Shown here piece by piece: positions 15,779 to 24,222 of a DNA stretch of 64,000 nucleotides. The stretch's first letter is position 1. Every line of letters begins with the position of its first letter. This DNA is from Terrimesophilobacter sp038243605 (lineage in GTDB: Bacteria; Actinomycetota; Actinomycetes; Actinomycetales; Microbacteriaceae): contig JBBSQX010000001.1 in assembly GCA_038243605.1 (NCBI GenBank), positions 1 through 64,000 on the forward strand, read 5' to 3'. The notes beneath the pieces were generated by a model. The model ran no database searches. It had not been told where the DNA came from and saw nothing but the letters and a program-made list of their open reading frames with translations. The translations under genes and the position numbers were made by a program.

Positions 15779-15888
15779 GCTCGGTCTCACGATTTCAGTG
15801 AGCCGGTCGGGCGCATCCCCACTCCGCTTCCATCGGAAGACCGGCGTTTCCTTTACGCCATGAAAAATCACAATGGGAAGATCAATCC

Positions 15889-16272
15889 ATGCACAAGGTC
15901 AGCGGTATTGGCGGATTCTTCTTTCGAGCTAAGGATTCTGATGCTCTCGATCGTTGGTATCGGGATAATCTCGGGATTGATCTAGTGCCCCAAGCGGAGG
16001 GCGAGCGGTCCTGGCGCCAAGAAGCCGGTGAGACGACCTTCACCTCGATGGCCGGCGCCATCGACCAGTTTGATGCCCCAGATCACGCTTGGGCAATCAA
16101 CTTTCGAGTTCCTGATCTTGACGGGATCGTCGAACAACTGCGCGCATCAGGCACCGAGGTCCAGTTGGACCCGATCGTCTACTCGTTCGGCCGATTCGCG
16201 ACGTGCGCCGATCCTGAGGGAAACCCGATCCAACTCTGGGAGCCAGCCAATGAGTCCTCAGCAGAAATCTAG
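15889..16272 (+). CDS. VOC (glyoxalase/bleomycin-resistance fold) protein
   Basis: A 127-residue single-domain vicinal-oxygen-chelate protein. It begins VSGIGGFFFRAKDSDALDRWYRDNLGI and ends with the typical DPEGNPIQLWEP, whose Glu is a usual metal ligand. It has two beta-alpha-beta-beta-beta modules in the normal length range. Substrate is unknown; such small proteins include lyases, isomerases and ligand-sequestering resistance proteins. The gene has its own 110-bp upstream region and is convergent with the RidA-type gene 11 bp away. Confidence 0.85.
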   Translation: MHKVSGIGGFFFRAKDSDALDRWYRDNLGIDLVPQAEGERSWRQEAGETTFTSMAGAIDQFDAPDHAWAINFRVPDLDGIVEQLRASGTEVQLDPIVYSFGRFATCADPEGNPIQLWEPANESSAEI

Positions 16273-16283
16273 TCACGCGACTG

Positions 16284-16727
16284 CTACTGAACGTCGACAG
16301 CTTCCGTATCAGAGTCGATTTCGACGAGGGATGCGGCGACGGATTCAATTTCAACGAGCTGATTTTCGTACCCAAGCACGGTAACGCCAAGCAAAGTGCT
16401 GGGTACATCATGCTCACCGAAAGCCTCGCGCACGACGTCCCACGCTGAGACAAGATCCGCTTGCCGAGAAGACGCTACAAGAATACGGGTGCTCACAACA
16501 TCGCGGATTGTTGCCCCGGCGGCTTCCAGAGCACTCAACATCGTCTCGATGCAGGCAGCAGCTTGGCCCGCATAGTCGCCCACCGCAACCGTAGAGCCGT
16601 CAGGAGCCAGCGGGCACGCGCCCGCCAGAAAGATCAACCGTGCGCCCGGCGGCACGGTCGCCGCGTAGGCGTACTCCGCCACATCTGAGAGGGCTGCGGA
16701 TCGGATCAGTTGCACAGGGCTGGCCAT
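16284..16727 (-). CDS. RidA family (reactive imine deaminase-like) protein
   Basis: A 147-residue RidA/YjgF/UK114 protein. The family features seen are LIFLAGACPLAPDG, a central AGQAAACIETMLSALEAAGATIRDVVSTRILVA-type helix-strand segment (for example GATIRDVVSTRILVA), and a final strand ENQLVEIESVA with the conserved acidic residue. The canonical active-site Arg region is replaced by STRILVAS, which keeps an Arg. RidA proteins hydrolyse enamine/imine intermediates from PLP enzymes. The ATG at 16727 fits the family; the upstream open frame does not. Confidence 0.85.
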   Translation of the reverse strand: MASPVQLIRSAALSDVAEYAYAATVPPGARLIFLAGACPLAPDGSTVAVGDYAGQAAACIETMLSALEAAGATIRDVVSTRILVASSRQADLVSAWDVVREAFGEHDVPSTLLGVTVLGYENQLVEIESVAASLVEIDSDTEAVDVQ

Positions 16728-16796
16728 GTGCTCAACTTTATTGCCCACCGGGTGGGTGAGGCAGCAGCCCCCGGCGGTCGGGGCTAACCTTCTCAA

Positions 16797-17531
16797 GTGA
16801 AACGTCTCAGCCGCGTCATCGCGATTCCCCTCGCGCCAGTGCTGCTCGTGCAGGGCAAACGCTTGCGCCGAGACATCCCTCGGCTGCCGGATGCTGCCCT
16901 TCCGTGGAGCGGCACCGTCGCAGGACGCGACCCGGTGACGTTGCTCGTACTCGGCGACTCCACCGCCGCAGGCGTTGGCGCTGACACCCAAGCCGAGGCT
17001 CTTCCCGGAAACCTTGCCCGCAACATCCACGAGCGGTTTGGTCGCGGATCATACTGGCGCGCAGTGGGCCGCAATGGCGCCACGGCGCACGACATCATCA
17101 CCGACTACCTCGACGAGGCGACGGATGCCCCCGCCGATCTGGTTTTTTTCAGCATCGGTGCCAACGATGCGCTGGCGCTGCGCTCGCGCGGAGCATTTCG
17201 TCGCGACGTGGTGACGGTCGTCAACGTGATGAGGGAGGCGAACCCCCGCGCGCTCATTTTGGTGTCACTCATGCCGCGCTTTGACCGATTTGCTGCACTG
17301 ACCCAACCACTCAAGTGGAACCTTGCGCTGCACGCCTCAAGCCTTGATGCTGGTGCACGCAAAGGCGTCGAAGGGATGGCCGATGTGTTCGCGATCCCCA
17401 AGCCGATTCCGTACACGCCAGAGTTTTGGGCATCCGACCGATTTCATCCGAGCGCGGAAGGCTACCGCCAGTGGATCGACTTCGCGATGGACTCTGTGCC
17501 GTCAGGCATGCTGCAGGCGCATCTCAGCTGA
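16797..17531 (+). CDS. SGNH/GDSL-type hydrolase
   Basis: A 244-residue esterase-fold protein. Block I is VLGDSTAAGVGA with the nucleophilic Ser. Block II Gly is in GRNGATAHD, block III is SIGANDAL with Asn, and block V is DRFHPSAEGY with the catalytic Asp and His. A short hydrophobic segment near residues 6-18 could be a membrane anchor; there is no clear signal cleavage site. Its GTG start is 69 bp from the divergent RidA-type gene. Its last eight bases overlap the convergent exporter gene. Confidence 0.88.
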   Translation: MKRLSRVIAIPLAPVLLVQGKRLRRDIPRLPDAALPWSGTVAGRDPVTLLVLGDSTAAGVGADTQAEALPGNLARNIHERFGRGSYWRAVGRNGATAHDIITDYLDEATDAPADLVFFSIGANDALALRSRGAFRRDVVTVVNVMREANPRALILVSLMPRFDRFAALTQPLKWNLALHASSLDAGARKGVEGMADVFAIPKPIPYTPEFWASDRFHPSAEGYRQWIDFAMDSVPSGMLQAHLS

Positions 17532-19032
17532 CCGATTCTTCAGCAGGCTCAGTACCCGGCACAAAGCCACCGCCCTGCTGCTCCCACGCGACCGTTTGTT
17601 TTGGCTTCGCAAAGAACATGACGATCACGGCGCCCACCAAGGCCACGGCCGCTGGCAACAGAATGGACTGCGCCATCGCTGCGCTGAAGCCCGAGTGCAG
17701 GGCGACAGGAAGCGCACCGCTGAAGTCGTCACCACCGGCACCGCCACCCGGCAGTTCTGCCGCAAGCCGGATCTGAATCAGCGCGGCGACGGCGGCGCTG
17801 CCCAGCACGGAGCCCACTTGACGCGTCGTGTTGTACACGCCGGAGCCTGCACCAGCCTGACTTTGCGGCAAATTGCGGGTAACGGTCGTGGAGATTGGCG
17901 ACCAGACGCACGCGTTCGCCAGCCCCATCACGGCGCTGGGGAGAAGCAGCCAGCCGATGGCGACGTCCGGGGTCATGATGGCGGCGTACCAGACGAGCGA
18001 GATCCCCAAAAGTAGTGCACCGATGAAGGCAATGTACTTCGGGTTCATGCGGTCAACCAGTTTGCCGACCGGCTGCGCTAACCCGGCAGACAGCACCGCC
18101 ATGGGGACGAGCATCAGCGCGGACTCGGTGGGCGTGAGCCCGAGCACCAGCTGAAAGTAGAAGATGAGCGGCAGCGACATGCTCGTCACCGTGAAGCCGA
18201 CCGTGGAGATCGCGGCGTTAGAGAGTGAGAAGTTTCGGTCCCGAAAGAGCTCAAGGGGCAAAAGCGGTTCGCCCTTTTTGTTGAGCGCCTGCCACAGTAC
18301 GAAAAGGCCGAGAACCACGATGCCAGCGCCGATAAGCGCCCACACTGAAATCGGCCCAACGATCACACCCCAGTCGTAGCTCTGCCCCTCTTGAAGGCCA
18401 AAGACGAGAAGGAACATGCCGGCGGCGCTGAGCACAACGCCGAGGATGTCGAACTTGTGTTGGTGGATGGGAAGAGCGGGCACGAGGCGCCACGCCATGA
18501 TGAACGCGACGACACCGATCGGCACGTTAATGAAGAATATCCATTCCCAGCCGAGCGTGTCGACGAGCACCCCACCCAAGATCGGCCCCACGAGGGTGGC
18601 AACACCGGCCACAGAACCCCACACTCCCATGGCAATACCGCGGCGTTCTGGCGGGAAGATGCGGGTAATGATCGCCATGGTTTGCGGTGTCATCATCGCG
18701 GCACCGAACCCCTGGAACACGCGGGCGAGAATGAGCGTGTCGATGTCGCCAGAGAATCCGCACCAGACAGACGACAGGGTGAAGACGACAAGGCCGCTCA
18801 GGTAAAGCTTCTTCGGCCCGAACCGGTCGCCGAGCCTTCCGGTGATGAGCAGCGGCACCGCGTAGGCGAGCAGGTACGCACTCGTGACCCAGATCACCGA
18901 GTTGATGTCGGTGTGCAGGCTCTCCAAAATCGTCGGGTTTGCCACCGACACAATGGTGGTGTCGATCAGGATCATAAAGAAGCCGATAACGAGAGCCCAC
19001 AGGGCTGGCCACGGTCGGTAATTAGAATTCAT
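17524..19032 (-). CDS. DHA2-type MFS multidrug efflux transporter
   Basis: A 502-residue proton-coupled exporter with about 14 hydrophobic helices, as in EmrB/QacA. TM1 carries ALVIGFFMILIDTTIVSVANP, with the Asp-Thr-Thr motif of DHA2 proteins. The loop motif LITGRLGDRFGPKKLYL is motif A and GPILGGVLVDTLGWEWIFFINVP matches motif C. The C-terminus is a short hydrophilic tail. The stop overlaps the convergent hydrolase gene by eight bases. The gene is divergent from purS, 94 bp away. No dedicated regulator adjoins it. Confidence 0.92.
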   Translation of the reverse strand: MNSNYRPWPALWALVIGFFMILIDTTIVSVANPTILESLHTDINSVIWVTSAYLLAYAVPLLITGRLGDRFGPKKLYLSGLVVFTLSSVWCGFSGDIDTLILARVFQGFGAAMMTPQTMAIITRIFPPERRGIAMGVWGSVAGVATLVGPILGGVLVDTLGWEWIFFINVPIGVVAFIMAWRLVPALPIHQHKFDILGVVLSAAGMFLLVFGLQEGQSYDWGVIVGPISVWALIGAGIVVLGLFVLWQALNKKGEPLLPLELFRDRNFSLSNAAISTVGFTVTSMSLPLIFYFQLVLGLTPTESALMLVPMAVLSAGLAQPVGKLVDRMNPKYIAFIGALLLGISLVWYAAIMTPDVAIGWLLLPSAVMGLANACVWSPISTTVTRNLPQSQAGAGSGVYNTTRQVGSVLGSAAVAALIQIRLAAELPGGGAGGDDFSGALPVALHSGFSAAMAQSILLPAAVALVGAVIVMFFAKPKQTVAWEQQGGGFVPGTEPAEESVS

Positions 19033-19126
19033 CGCCTCGTGAATCTACGCCTTGCCGACGACATCGCAAAAAGTTGCGGCGGCTAGACTTGAGTCATCAC
19101 CCGCTTCGCGTTCCCAGGAGTCGTTC

Positions 19127-19393
19127 GTGCCCATCATTGTTGTTGACGTCATGCCCAAAGCAGAACTTCTTGACCCCGCCGGTAAGGCTGTTGCGGGGGC
19201 GCTTGCCCGGCAAGGCACTTCGCCGTTCTCTAACGTGCGCATCGGTAAGCGCTTCGAGCTCACCGTCGAGGGGCCAGCGGATGACGCAGCCCTTGCCGCG
19301 GCCCGCGATCTCGCAGAATCCTTACTCTCGAACTCCGTTATCGAAGATGTCGTGAGTGTGCGGGTAGCCGGTGTGACGGTGACCGCCGAATGA
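19127..19393 (+). CDS. purS: Phosphoribosylformylglycinamidine synthase subunit PurS
   Basis: An 88-residue PurS, the small bridging subunit that joins PurQ and PurL in FGAM synthetase. Family segments are VVDVMPKAELLDPAGKAV, and FSNVRIGKRFEL. The GTG at 19127 is chosen because AGGAG lies six bases upstream and the protein then begins MPIIVVDVMPK as in relatives. The frame reaches upstream to 19052 without similarity. Its TGA overlaps the purQ ATG (ATGA). Confidence 0.95.
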   Translation: MPIIVVDVMPKAELLDPAGKAVAGALARQGTSPFSNVRIGKRFELTVEGPADDAALAAARDLAESLLSNSVIEDVVSVRVAGVTVTAE

Positions 19394-20088
19394 CCCGTAT
19401 CGGCGTTATCACGTTTCCTGGTTCGCTCGACGAGCGGGATGCGCAGCGCGCCATCCGCCTCGCCGGTGCTGAGCCGGTTGCGCTGTGGCACGGCGACCAC
19501 GACCTTCACGGCGTTGACGCCCTCGTGCTGCCGGGCGGTTTCAGCTACGGCGACTACCTGCGCTGCGGTGCCATCGCAAGCCTCTCGCCCATCATGAGCG
19601 AAGTCATTGACGCCGCCAATGGCGGAATGCCGGTTCTCGGAATCTGCAACGGTTTTCAGATGCTCGTCGAAGCACACCTGCTGCCGGGTGGCCTCATTCG
19701 CAACGACCACGGCTCTTTCATCTGCCGCGACCAGCGTCTTCGCGTCGAGAGCTCCTCCACCGCCTGGACGAACCAGTTCGAGACCGGCGCAGAAATCACC
19801 ATCCCGCTGAAGAATGGTGAGGGCGGCTACATTGCGGATGCCGACACCATCGCCCGGCTCGAAGGCGAAGGCCGCGTCGTGTTCAGGTACCTCGACACGA
19901 ACCCCAACGGCTCCCTCAATGACATTGCCGGCATCGCGAATGAGCGCGGCAACGTCGTTGGTCTCATGCCTCATCCGGAACACGCCACCGAAGAAGGCTT
20001 CGGGCCCGACACGGATGAGGCGATGCGCAACGGCACCGACGGCCTCACGCTCTTCGCGAGCGCGATTCACTCTCTCACCCTCGCGTAA
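19390..20088 (+). CDS. purQ: Phosphoribosylformylglycinamidine synthase subunit PurQ (glutaminase)
   Basis: A 232-residue class I glutamine amidotransferase that feeds ammonia to PurL. The nucleophile lies in VLGICNGFQML, the oxyanion region in LPGGFSYGDYLR, and the catalytic His-Glu pair in MPHPEHATEE. It overlaps purS by four bases. The expected partner purL is not downstream: a hairpin terminator and then a TetR-type gene on the other strand follow, so purL must lie outside this window. Confidence 0.96.
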   Translation: MTRIGVITFPGSLDERDAQRAIRLAGAEPVALWHGDHDLHGVDALVLPGGFSYGDYLRCGAIASLSPIMSEVIDAANGGMPVLGICNGFQMLVEAHLLPGGLIRNDHGSFICRDQRLRVESSSTAWTNQFETGAEITIPLKNGEGGYIADADTIARLEGEGRVVFRYLDTNPNGSLNDIAGIANERGNVVGLMPHPEHATEEGFGPDTDEAMRNGTDGLTLFASAIHSLTLA

Positions 20089-20122
20089 CCGCTGATCAAT
20101 TAGTTAGGGGCCATGCCCTGCG

Positions 20123-20140
20123 GCGACTTAGAGTCGCTTT
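20123..20140 (+). terminator. Rho-independent terminator after purQ
   Basis: GCGACT at 20123-20128 and AGTCGC at 20132-20137 form a perfect six-base-pair stem with a three-base loop, followed directly by TTT. It lies 34 bp after the purQ stop and before the converging TetR gene. Confidence 0.6.
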
Positions 20141-20158
20141 CACACTCTCATGCCGGCT

Positions 20159-20770
20159 CTACGCCATTCGGTGGGAATCGTCGCCAAGTCGCAAGATGGC
20201 GTCGGCGGCAGCGGCCGTGGCGTCGTCGACCTGACTCGGGATGGGCCTACCGAGAAAGGGTCTGACGAGGCCGTACGGCGCAACCCTGGTAGCCATGTTC
20301 ACCCAATGCTGGTTATCGCTGGTGAGGCGACCGTAACGTCGCCGCGTGATTTCGACCGTCAGCGCGATCACGGCGTCGTTCATCGTCGAAACGGCTGAGC
20401 CCACTTCGTCGGGGCACTCGGCAAGTAGCAGTCGGCTTTGGCGGTAGAGCGTGAGGCTGGTCGCCTCGTCCTGGTTCATTCGGCAGTACTGGGGGATGTG
20501 AAGTGCCATAGCGCGCAATGCCTCGTGCGGGTCGGGGATATCGGCCAACTCGAAGAGCCCCGTCTGGAAGCGAGCTACGCTTCGCAGCCAGAGACGGACC
20601 ATCAGCACGTCGCGGGACGCGAAGCGGTGGTAGATGGAGCCGACCGGCCCATTCAGCTGCTCTGCAATGTCCGCGATGCCGACACGGCGCCCGCCTTTAG
20701 CCACGCAGGCGAGCGCGGCGTCGAGGATGTCGTCGTCAGTGTAGCTAGCTGGGCGAGGCACATCCATCAT
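20159..20770 (-). CDS. TetR/AcrR family transcriptional regulator
   Basis: A 203-residue repressor. The N-terminal helix-turn-helix spans roughly residues 13-60 with ILDAALACVAKGG, GIADIAEQLNGPVGSIYHRFASRDVLM. The C-terminal ligand-binding part is unassigned. It is divergent from the SRPBCC-molybdopterin oxidoreductase gene, with operator-like repeats between, so that gene is its probable target. Two successive ATG codons (20770 and 20767) are possible starts. Confidence 0.88.
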   Translation of the reverse strand: MMDVPRPASYTDDDILDAALACVAKGGRRVGIADIAEQLNGPVGSIYHRFASRDVLMVRLWLRSVARFQTGLFELADIPDPHEALRAMALHIPQYCRMNQDEATSLTLYRQSRLLLAECPDEVGSAVSTMNDAVIALTVEITRRRYGRLTSDNQHWVNMATRVAPYGLVRPFLGRPIPSQVDDATAAAADAILRLGDDSHRMA

Positions 20771-20802
20771 TCTAGTAGCATCGTTCTAGAATATTGATTC
20801 TA
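20769..20802. promoter_or_regulatory. Operator-like repeats between TetR and the oxidoreductase fusion
   Basis: TAGAAT-ATTG-ATTCTA at 20787-20802 is a perfect inverted repeat. It overlaps the palindrome TTCTAGAA at 20784-20791, and a further ATTCTA half-site lies at 20769-20774 across the TetR start. TAGAAT at 20787-20792 can also serve as the -10 box of the rightward gene, so repressor binding would occlude the promoter. Confidence 0.5.
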
Positions 20803-20822
20803 ATATGGAGTACTGTGCAATC

Positions 20823-22055
20823 ATGATGACGAAATTGGCCGAGGCATTACCAGGAGTTAGCTTTTCCGAGGCGCACTCGCTCGACATCGAAGCCTCAGCC
20901 GAAGTGGTCTGGGCGGCTCTGACCAGTCTGGAATGGAACGATCTACGAGTCACCGCACCGCTGATGCTTTTGCGCGGAATGAGGCGAACGCCTGCGGCAG
21001 GCAGGCAACGAGTGCTGGAGCACGGGCCGGCCACGCTGATGTGCCTCGAATCTCCCAAGTACGCCGCGACCGCAGCGATTGGGCGGCCGTGGAAGCTGAT
21101 TCCTGAGTTCGGGCCAAAGACGACGGAGCTGCACGACATCGCCGGCTTCCGCGAACCCGGGTGGCTCAAGTACGGGATGGACTTTACCCTCGAGGAGCTT
21201 CCCACCGGGCACACCCGAATCACCACAACGACATTGTGCGAGCCCACCGACGAATTGGCTCGCCGTCAATTTCGACGTTACTGGCTGTTGATCCGGCCGT
21301 TCAGTGGACTAATCCGCCGCGACATGCTTCGTGCGATCGCCCGGCGAGCACGAAAGGGCATGGCCCCTGGCCAGCGGGTACTGATCGGCCCGGCCCCGCG
21401 CTTCGGCCTACCGCAGTATCTGCGTACCACTTTCACGATCCCTCAAAATCCGGTGCTCAGGGTCACGAATCAATCTGGGCGTACCATCACGCTCGACCGC
21501 GAAGCATTGGACGCAGTGCCCGAGACTACGAAGACGCTCGACCTGCACTGCGTGATGACGTGGAGCGTGGAGGGGACACAATGGACCGGCTGGAGGTTCA
21601 CCGACCTGTGGACACATCATCTCAGCGAACATGCCCAGCCGAGCACCATGGAACTCATCTTCACCGGACTCGACGGAGCTACAGCGAGCATCCCGCTGGT
21701 GGAACTGCTCCGCAACGACGTCATGTTCGCGCATACTCGCGACGGGAAACCACTCGCCCGTGATCACGGGGCGCCGTACCGACTCGTCGTGCCACACCTG
21801 TACGGCTACAAAAACCTCAAACACGTGTGCGAGATCAACCTCGTCGACCGCCACCTTCGCAGCCCCCACGAACCATGGATCATGCACCGGGTCGGGCGAG
21901 TGGATCGCGAGGAACGCCACGGGCTCAGAGTGAACCGTCTGGCACGCTTCGTATACGGCATACTCGTGCGCCCAACACTCCGCAGCTATGGAGTGCGCGA
22001 TCCTCGTTTCCGACCGCTCACACGAAACGCGCGGCTCGGTGCGCGCGAACGGTAG
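20823..22055 (+). CDS. SRPBCC domain fused to a sulfite-oxidase-type molybdopterin domain
   Basis: About 410 residues with two parts. Residues to about 190 resemble an SRPBCC/START-like ligand-binding domain (SLDIEASAEVVWAALTSLEW at its beginning). From about 215 a sulfite-oxidase-fold molybdopterin domain follows: LHCVMTWSVEGTQWTGWRF contains the Cys expected to ligate Mo, and HGAPYRLVVPHLYGYKNLKHV is the conserved cofactor-binding segment. No signal peptide or TAT motif is seen, so it is probably cytosolic. ATG 20823 has GGAG at 20807-20810; ATG 20805 gives an 18-base longer gene with almost no leader. The substrate is unknown. Confidence 0.75.
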   Translation: MMTKLAEALPGVSFSEAHSLDIEASAEVVWAALTSLEWNDLRVTAPLMLLRGMRRTPAAGRQRVLEHGPATLMCLESPKYAATAAIGRPWKLIPEFGPKTTELHDIAGFREPGWLKYGMDFTLEELPTGHTRITTTTLCEPTDELARRQFRRYWLLIRPFSGLIRRDMLRAIARRARKGMAPGQRVLIGPAPRFGLPQYLRTTFTIPQNPVLRVTNQSGRTITLDREALDAVPETTKTLDLHCVMTWSVEGTQWTGWRFTDLWTHHLSEHAQPSTMELIFTGLDGATASIPLVELLRNDVMFAHTRDGKPLARDHGAPYRLVVPHLYGYKNLKHVCEINLVDRHLRSPHEPWIMHRVGRVDREERHGLRVNRLARFVYGILVRPTLRSYGVRDPRFRPLTRNARLGARER

Positions 22056-22102
22056 GTCGACCCGACTGAAGAAGGCTTTGACCGCGCGAGTAGTCTTTGG
22101 GG

Positions 22103-23224
22103 ATGCAGCGGATTCACGATCGCGACCACAGCAACTCTCAGCCCGGCTGGTCGATTCATCCCTCGCTGTGGTTCGATGCTCTTTGCCTTATCCCGTTGCT
22201 GGCCGACATGGATTTCTACACCGCGCGGCACGCTGACGATTCTCAATACTGGCAAGGTCGATTGGAGGCGAGTGCAGAAAACGGCGTGCGAGAAGCTTTG
22301 ACATTGCTGAAGGATCGGATCGCTACTGAGGCGGGAAAGCCGCTTCCGGCGTTCCTCGCGCTGTGGTGCTCACCCACCGCGCCACCCGCATCTACCGATA
22401 AATCCGGTTTGCAGGTGGCGCGTGCGGAACTAGACACCCTGATCTCCGCAGTAGGGCAACCCGAGCTCATTCCACAGCTCATGCGACAAGGTTCTGCACA
22501 CTGGAACATCGAAGACGAAGCGTTGTTCACGAGCATCCGCCCAGCGCTTGATACCGTTCTTGACTGGCTACGGGGCGAAGGGTTAGCGCTCTGGTGGGTG
22601 GAAAATATTCTCGGCTCTCTCGAGGCCTGCTGCGAGGCGCTCAGTGCGCAACTCTCCTCTTACGACATTGTGCCCATCATCGAGAGGCACACGGGAATTG
22701 ATCTCGACACTTCTGAAATCGAGGTCTGTTTGTTGCGGTGGGCGGCGCCCCACGCCATTCGGGTCACCGGGGTCCGGTTCCTGACAGACGTCAGATATCC
22801 CGCCACCATCGTGCTGAACAACTCGGTACACGAACTTCTCCACCCGTCGTGGCCGGATGGGCATCCCGTTTCCTCCCAGCTTTTCGACCTGCAGACCGAC
22901 CCATTCCTCGCTGAGAGATTTGCTCAGCGGCCCCCCGAGGCGGGCTACAACGACTGGAGCGCCTACGTCGAGGAGGATGCCGCCCAAGCGCTCGATCAGT
23001 GGATAAACGAGAAACTCGAGTTGGCGAGAGACCCCGCCTCCAGATGGCTCGACGCAGATGACGGCATGCACGTGCTGGCATTGCTTCTTTTCGACCTGCT
23101 CCGACGGGGCAACTTTGGGAATACCGAGGAAACGTTCGCGGGCTTCCTCTCTCGCGCGCTCTCGGACAAGGAAGTGTGGCCTGTCGATCTCCGTTCCCGC
23201 TATGAGACGCTCACCGCAACGTAG
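22103..23224 (+). CDS. Uncharacterised protein with a HExxH zinc-protease motif
   Basis: A 373-residue protein that I do not recognise. Near residue 250, NNSVHELLHPSWP contains HELLH, the HExxH zinc-binding motif of metallopeptidases. About 50 residues later, YVEEDAAQALDQW supplies glutamates that could be the third ligand of a gluzincin-like site. There is no signal peptide or membrane helix, so a cytosolic enzyme is likely. The N-terminal half is helical and rich in Trp. The start is ATG 22103; a TTG two codons earlier is possible. It follows the oxidoreductase fusion by 47 bp and may be cotranscribed. Confidence 0.6.
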   Translation: MQRIHDRDHSNSQPGWSIHPSLWFDALCLIPLLADMDFYTARHADDSQYWQGRLEASAENGVREALTLLKDRIATEAGKPLPAFLALWCSPTAPPASTDKSGLQVARAELDTLISAVGQPELIPQLMRQGSAHWNIEDEALFTSIRPALDTVLDWLRGEGLALWWVENILGSLEACCEALSAQLSSYDIVPIIERHTGIDLDTSEIEVCLLRWAAPHAIRVTGVRFLTDVRYPATIVLNNSVHELLHPSWPDGHPVSSQLFDLQTDPFLAERFAQRPPEAGYNDWSAYVEEDAAQALDQWINEKLELARDPASRWLDADDGMHVLALLLFDLLRRGNFGNTEETFAGFLSRALSDKEVWPVDLRSRYETLTAT

Positions 23225-23235
23225 ATCTACAACTT

Positions 23236-23253
23236 GAGCGGATTTCTCCGCTC
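23236..23253. terminator. Bidirectional hairpin terminator candidate
   Basis: GAGCGGA at 23236-23242 and TCCGCTC at 23247-23253 form a perfect seven-base-pair stem with a TTTC loop. It lies between the converging HExxH protein and DUF1345-like genes. No strong T-run follows. Confidence 0.5.
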
Positions 23254-23327
23254 AGCTCGGTGAATGCGCTCGGGCGAATGGCGGGTGGTACGCAGAGGCC
23301 ACGAAAAGGTTCCACGCTAATGACGCG

Positions 23328-24083
23328 TCAACCCAATTGACCCACAGCATTTGCGATGACCAATGCCAGGAGCACGAACCCACCGAAGGCCTCCGTGAGC
23401 ATGAGCACTTTCGAGCGGGGCGAGAGCGGCATGGTGTCCGTGGGGCTAAACGCCATTGAGTTGGTGCCCGAGAAATAGAGGTAATCGATGAAGGATGGCA
23501 TCCAGTCGAGTTTCTCAGACGACCGAGCAGCCACCTCGACGATGGAGTCGTGGTCTTCGTCCTGGGGAAAGCGGAAGTCGGCGAAGGGCAACTCGCTGCG
23601 CTTGTCGTGCCGCCGAGCAACGGGCCCACCGCGATCCATTTCCCAGTACACCAGCGCGAAGGCAATGACATTAGTCACCCACACCTGCACGGCCGCAAGC
23701 AGCAAAGATGGCCCGTCCGTGTTCTCTGCGGTGACCAACTGAATGACGAGGTGCACCATCGCGTACTGATTGACCACCATGAGAGCGAGAGACTGACCAA
23801 CTGACAAGTATCGAGACCACTTTGGCTGGCGGCGAAGACGGTGAGGGTTGAGCACGATTACAGGAATAAGTAAGCCGATTCCGACCGCGACAACGGTGAG
23901 TCGCAACCACAGCGGAATAATACTGTTCGGGAGCAGGAGGTAGAGGGTCAGTGCCACGAGCACTGCAATCACCGGCGGCACACGGTGTTCAGCCCGCGCC
24001 GCCCTTCTCTGCGCGCGGTTTAGTCCATCATCTGTCCCATCATGACTGTTCGCCGCGCGTGCCATGAGGTTTATTGTATGCAC
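23328..24083 (-). CDS. DUF1345-like integral membrane protein
   Basis: A 251-residue membrane protein with about five hydrophobic helices. The stretch around SFIDYLYFSGTNSMAFSPTDTMPLS is typical of the DUF1345/ion-channel-like family, where an FS-T-FSPTD motif precedes the last two helices. The N-terminal 35 residues are basic and hydrophilic. GTG 24083 is used; ATG 24065 is equally possible and neither has a good ribosome site. Function is unknown. Confidence 0.7.
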   Translation of the reverse strand: MHTINLMARAANSHDGTDDGLNRAQRRAARAEHRVPPVIAVLVALTLYLLLPNSIIPLWLRLTVVAVGIGLLIPVIVLNPHRLRRQPKWSRYLSVGQSLALMVVNQYAMVHLVIQLVTAENTDGPSLLLAAVQVWVTNVIAFALVYWEMDRGGPVARRHDKRSELPFADFRFPQDEDHDSIVEVAARSSEKLDWMPSFIDYLYFSGTNSMAFSPTDTMPLSPRSKVLMLTEAFGGFVLLALVIANAVGQLG

Positions 24084-24222
24084 GCCTCGCCACGTGAAGT
24101 AAGGCGAACGTCAAGGAAGGATCTGCGGGCGAGGTGACGACCTGTCGCGACCGCCACAACGCCCACCGACACGGCACCACCACGAGAGTGTGTGAGCGGC
24201 CGACCGGTGCTTACTATTGACC

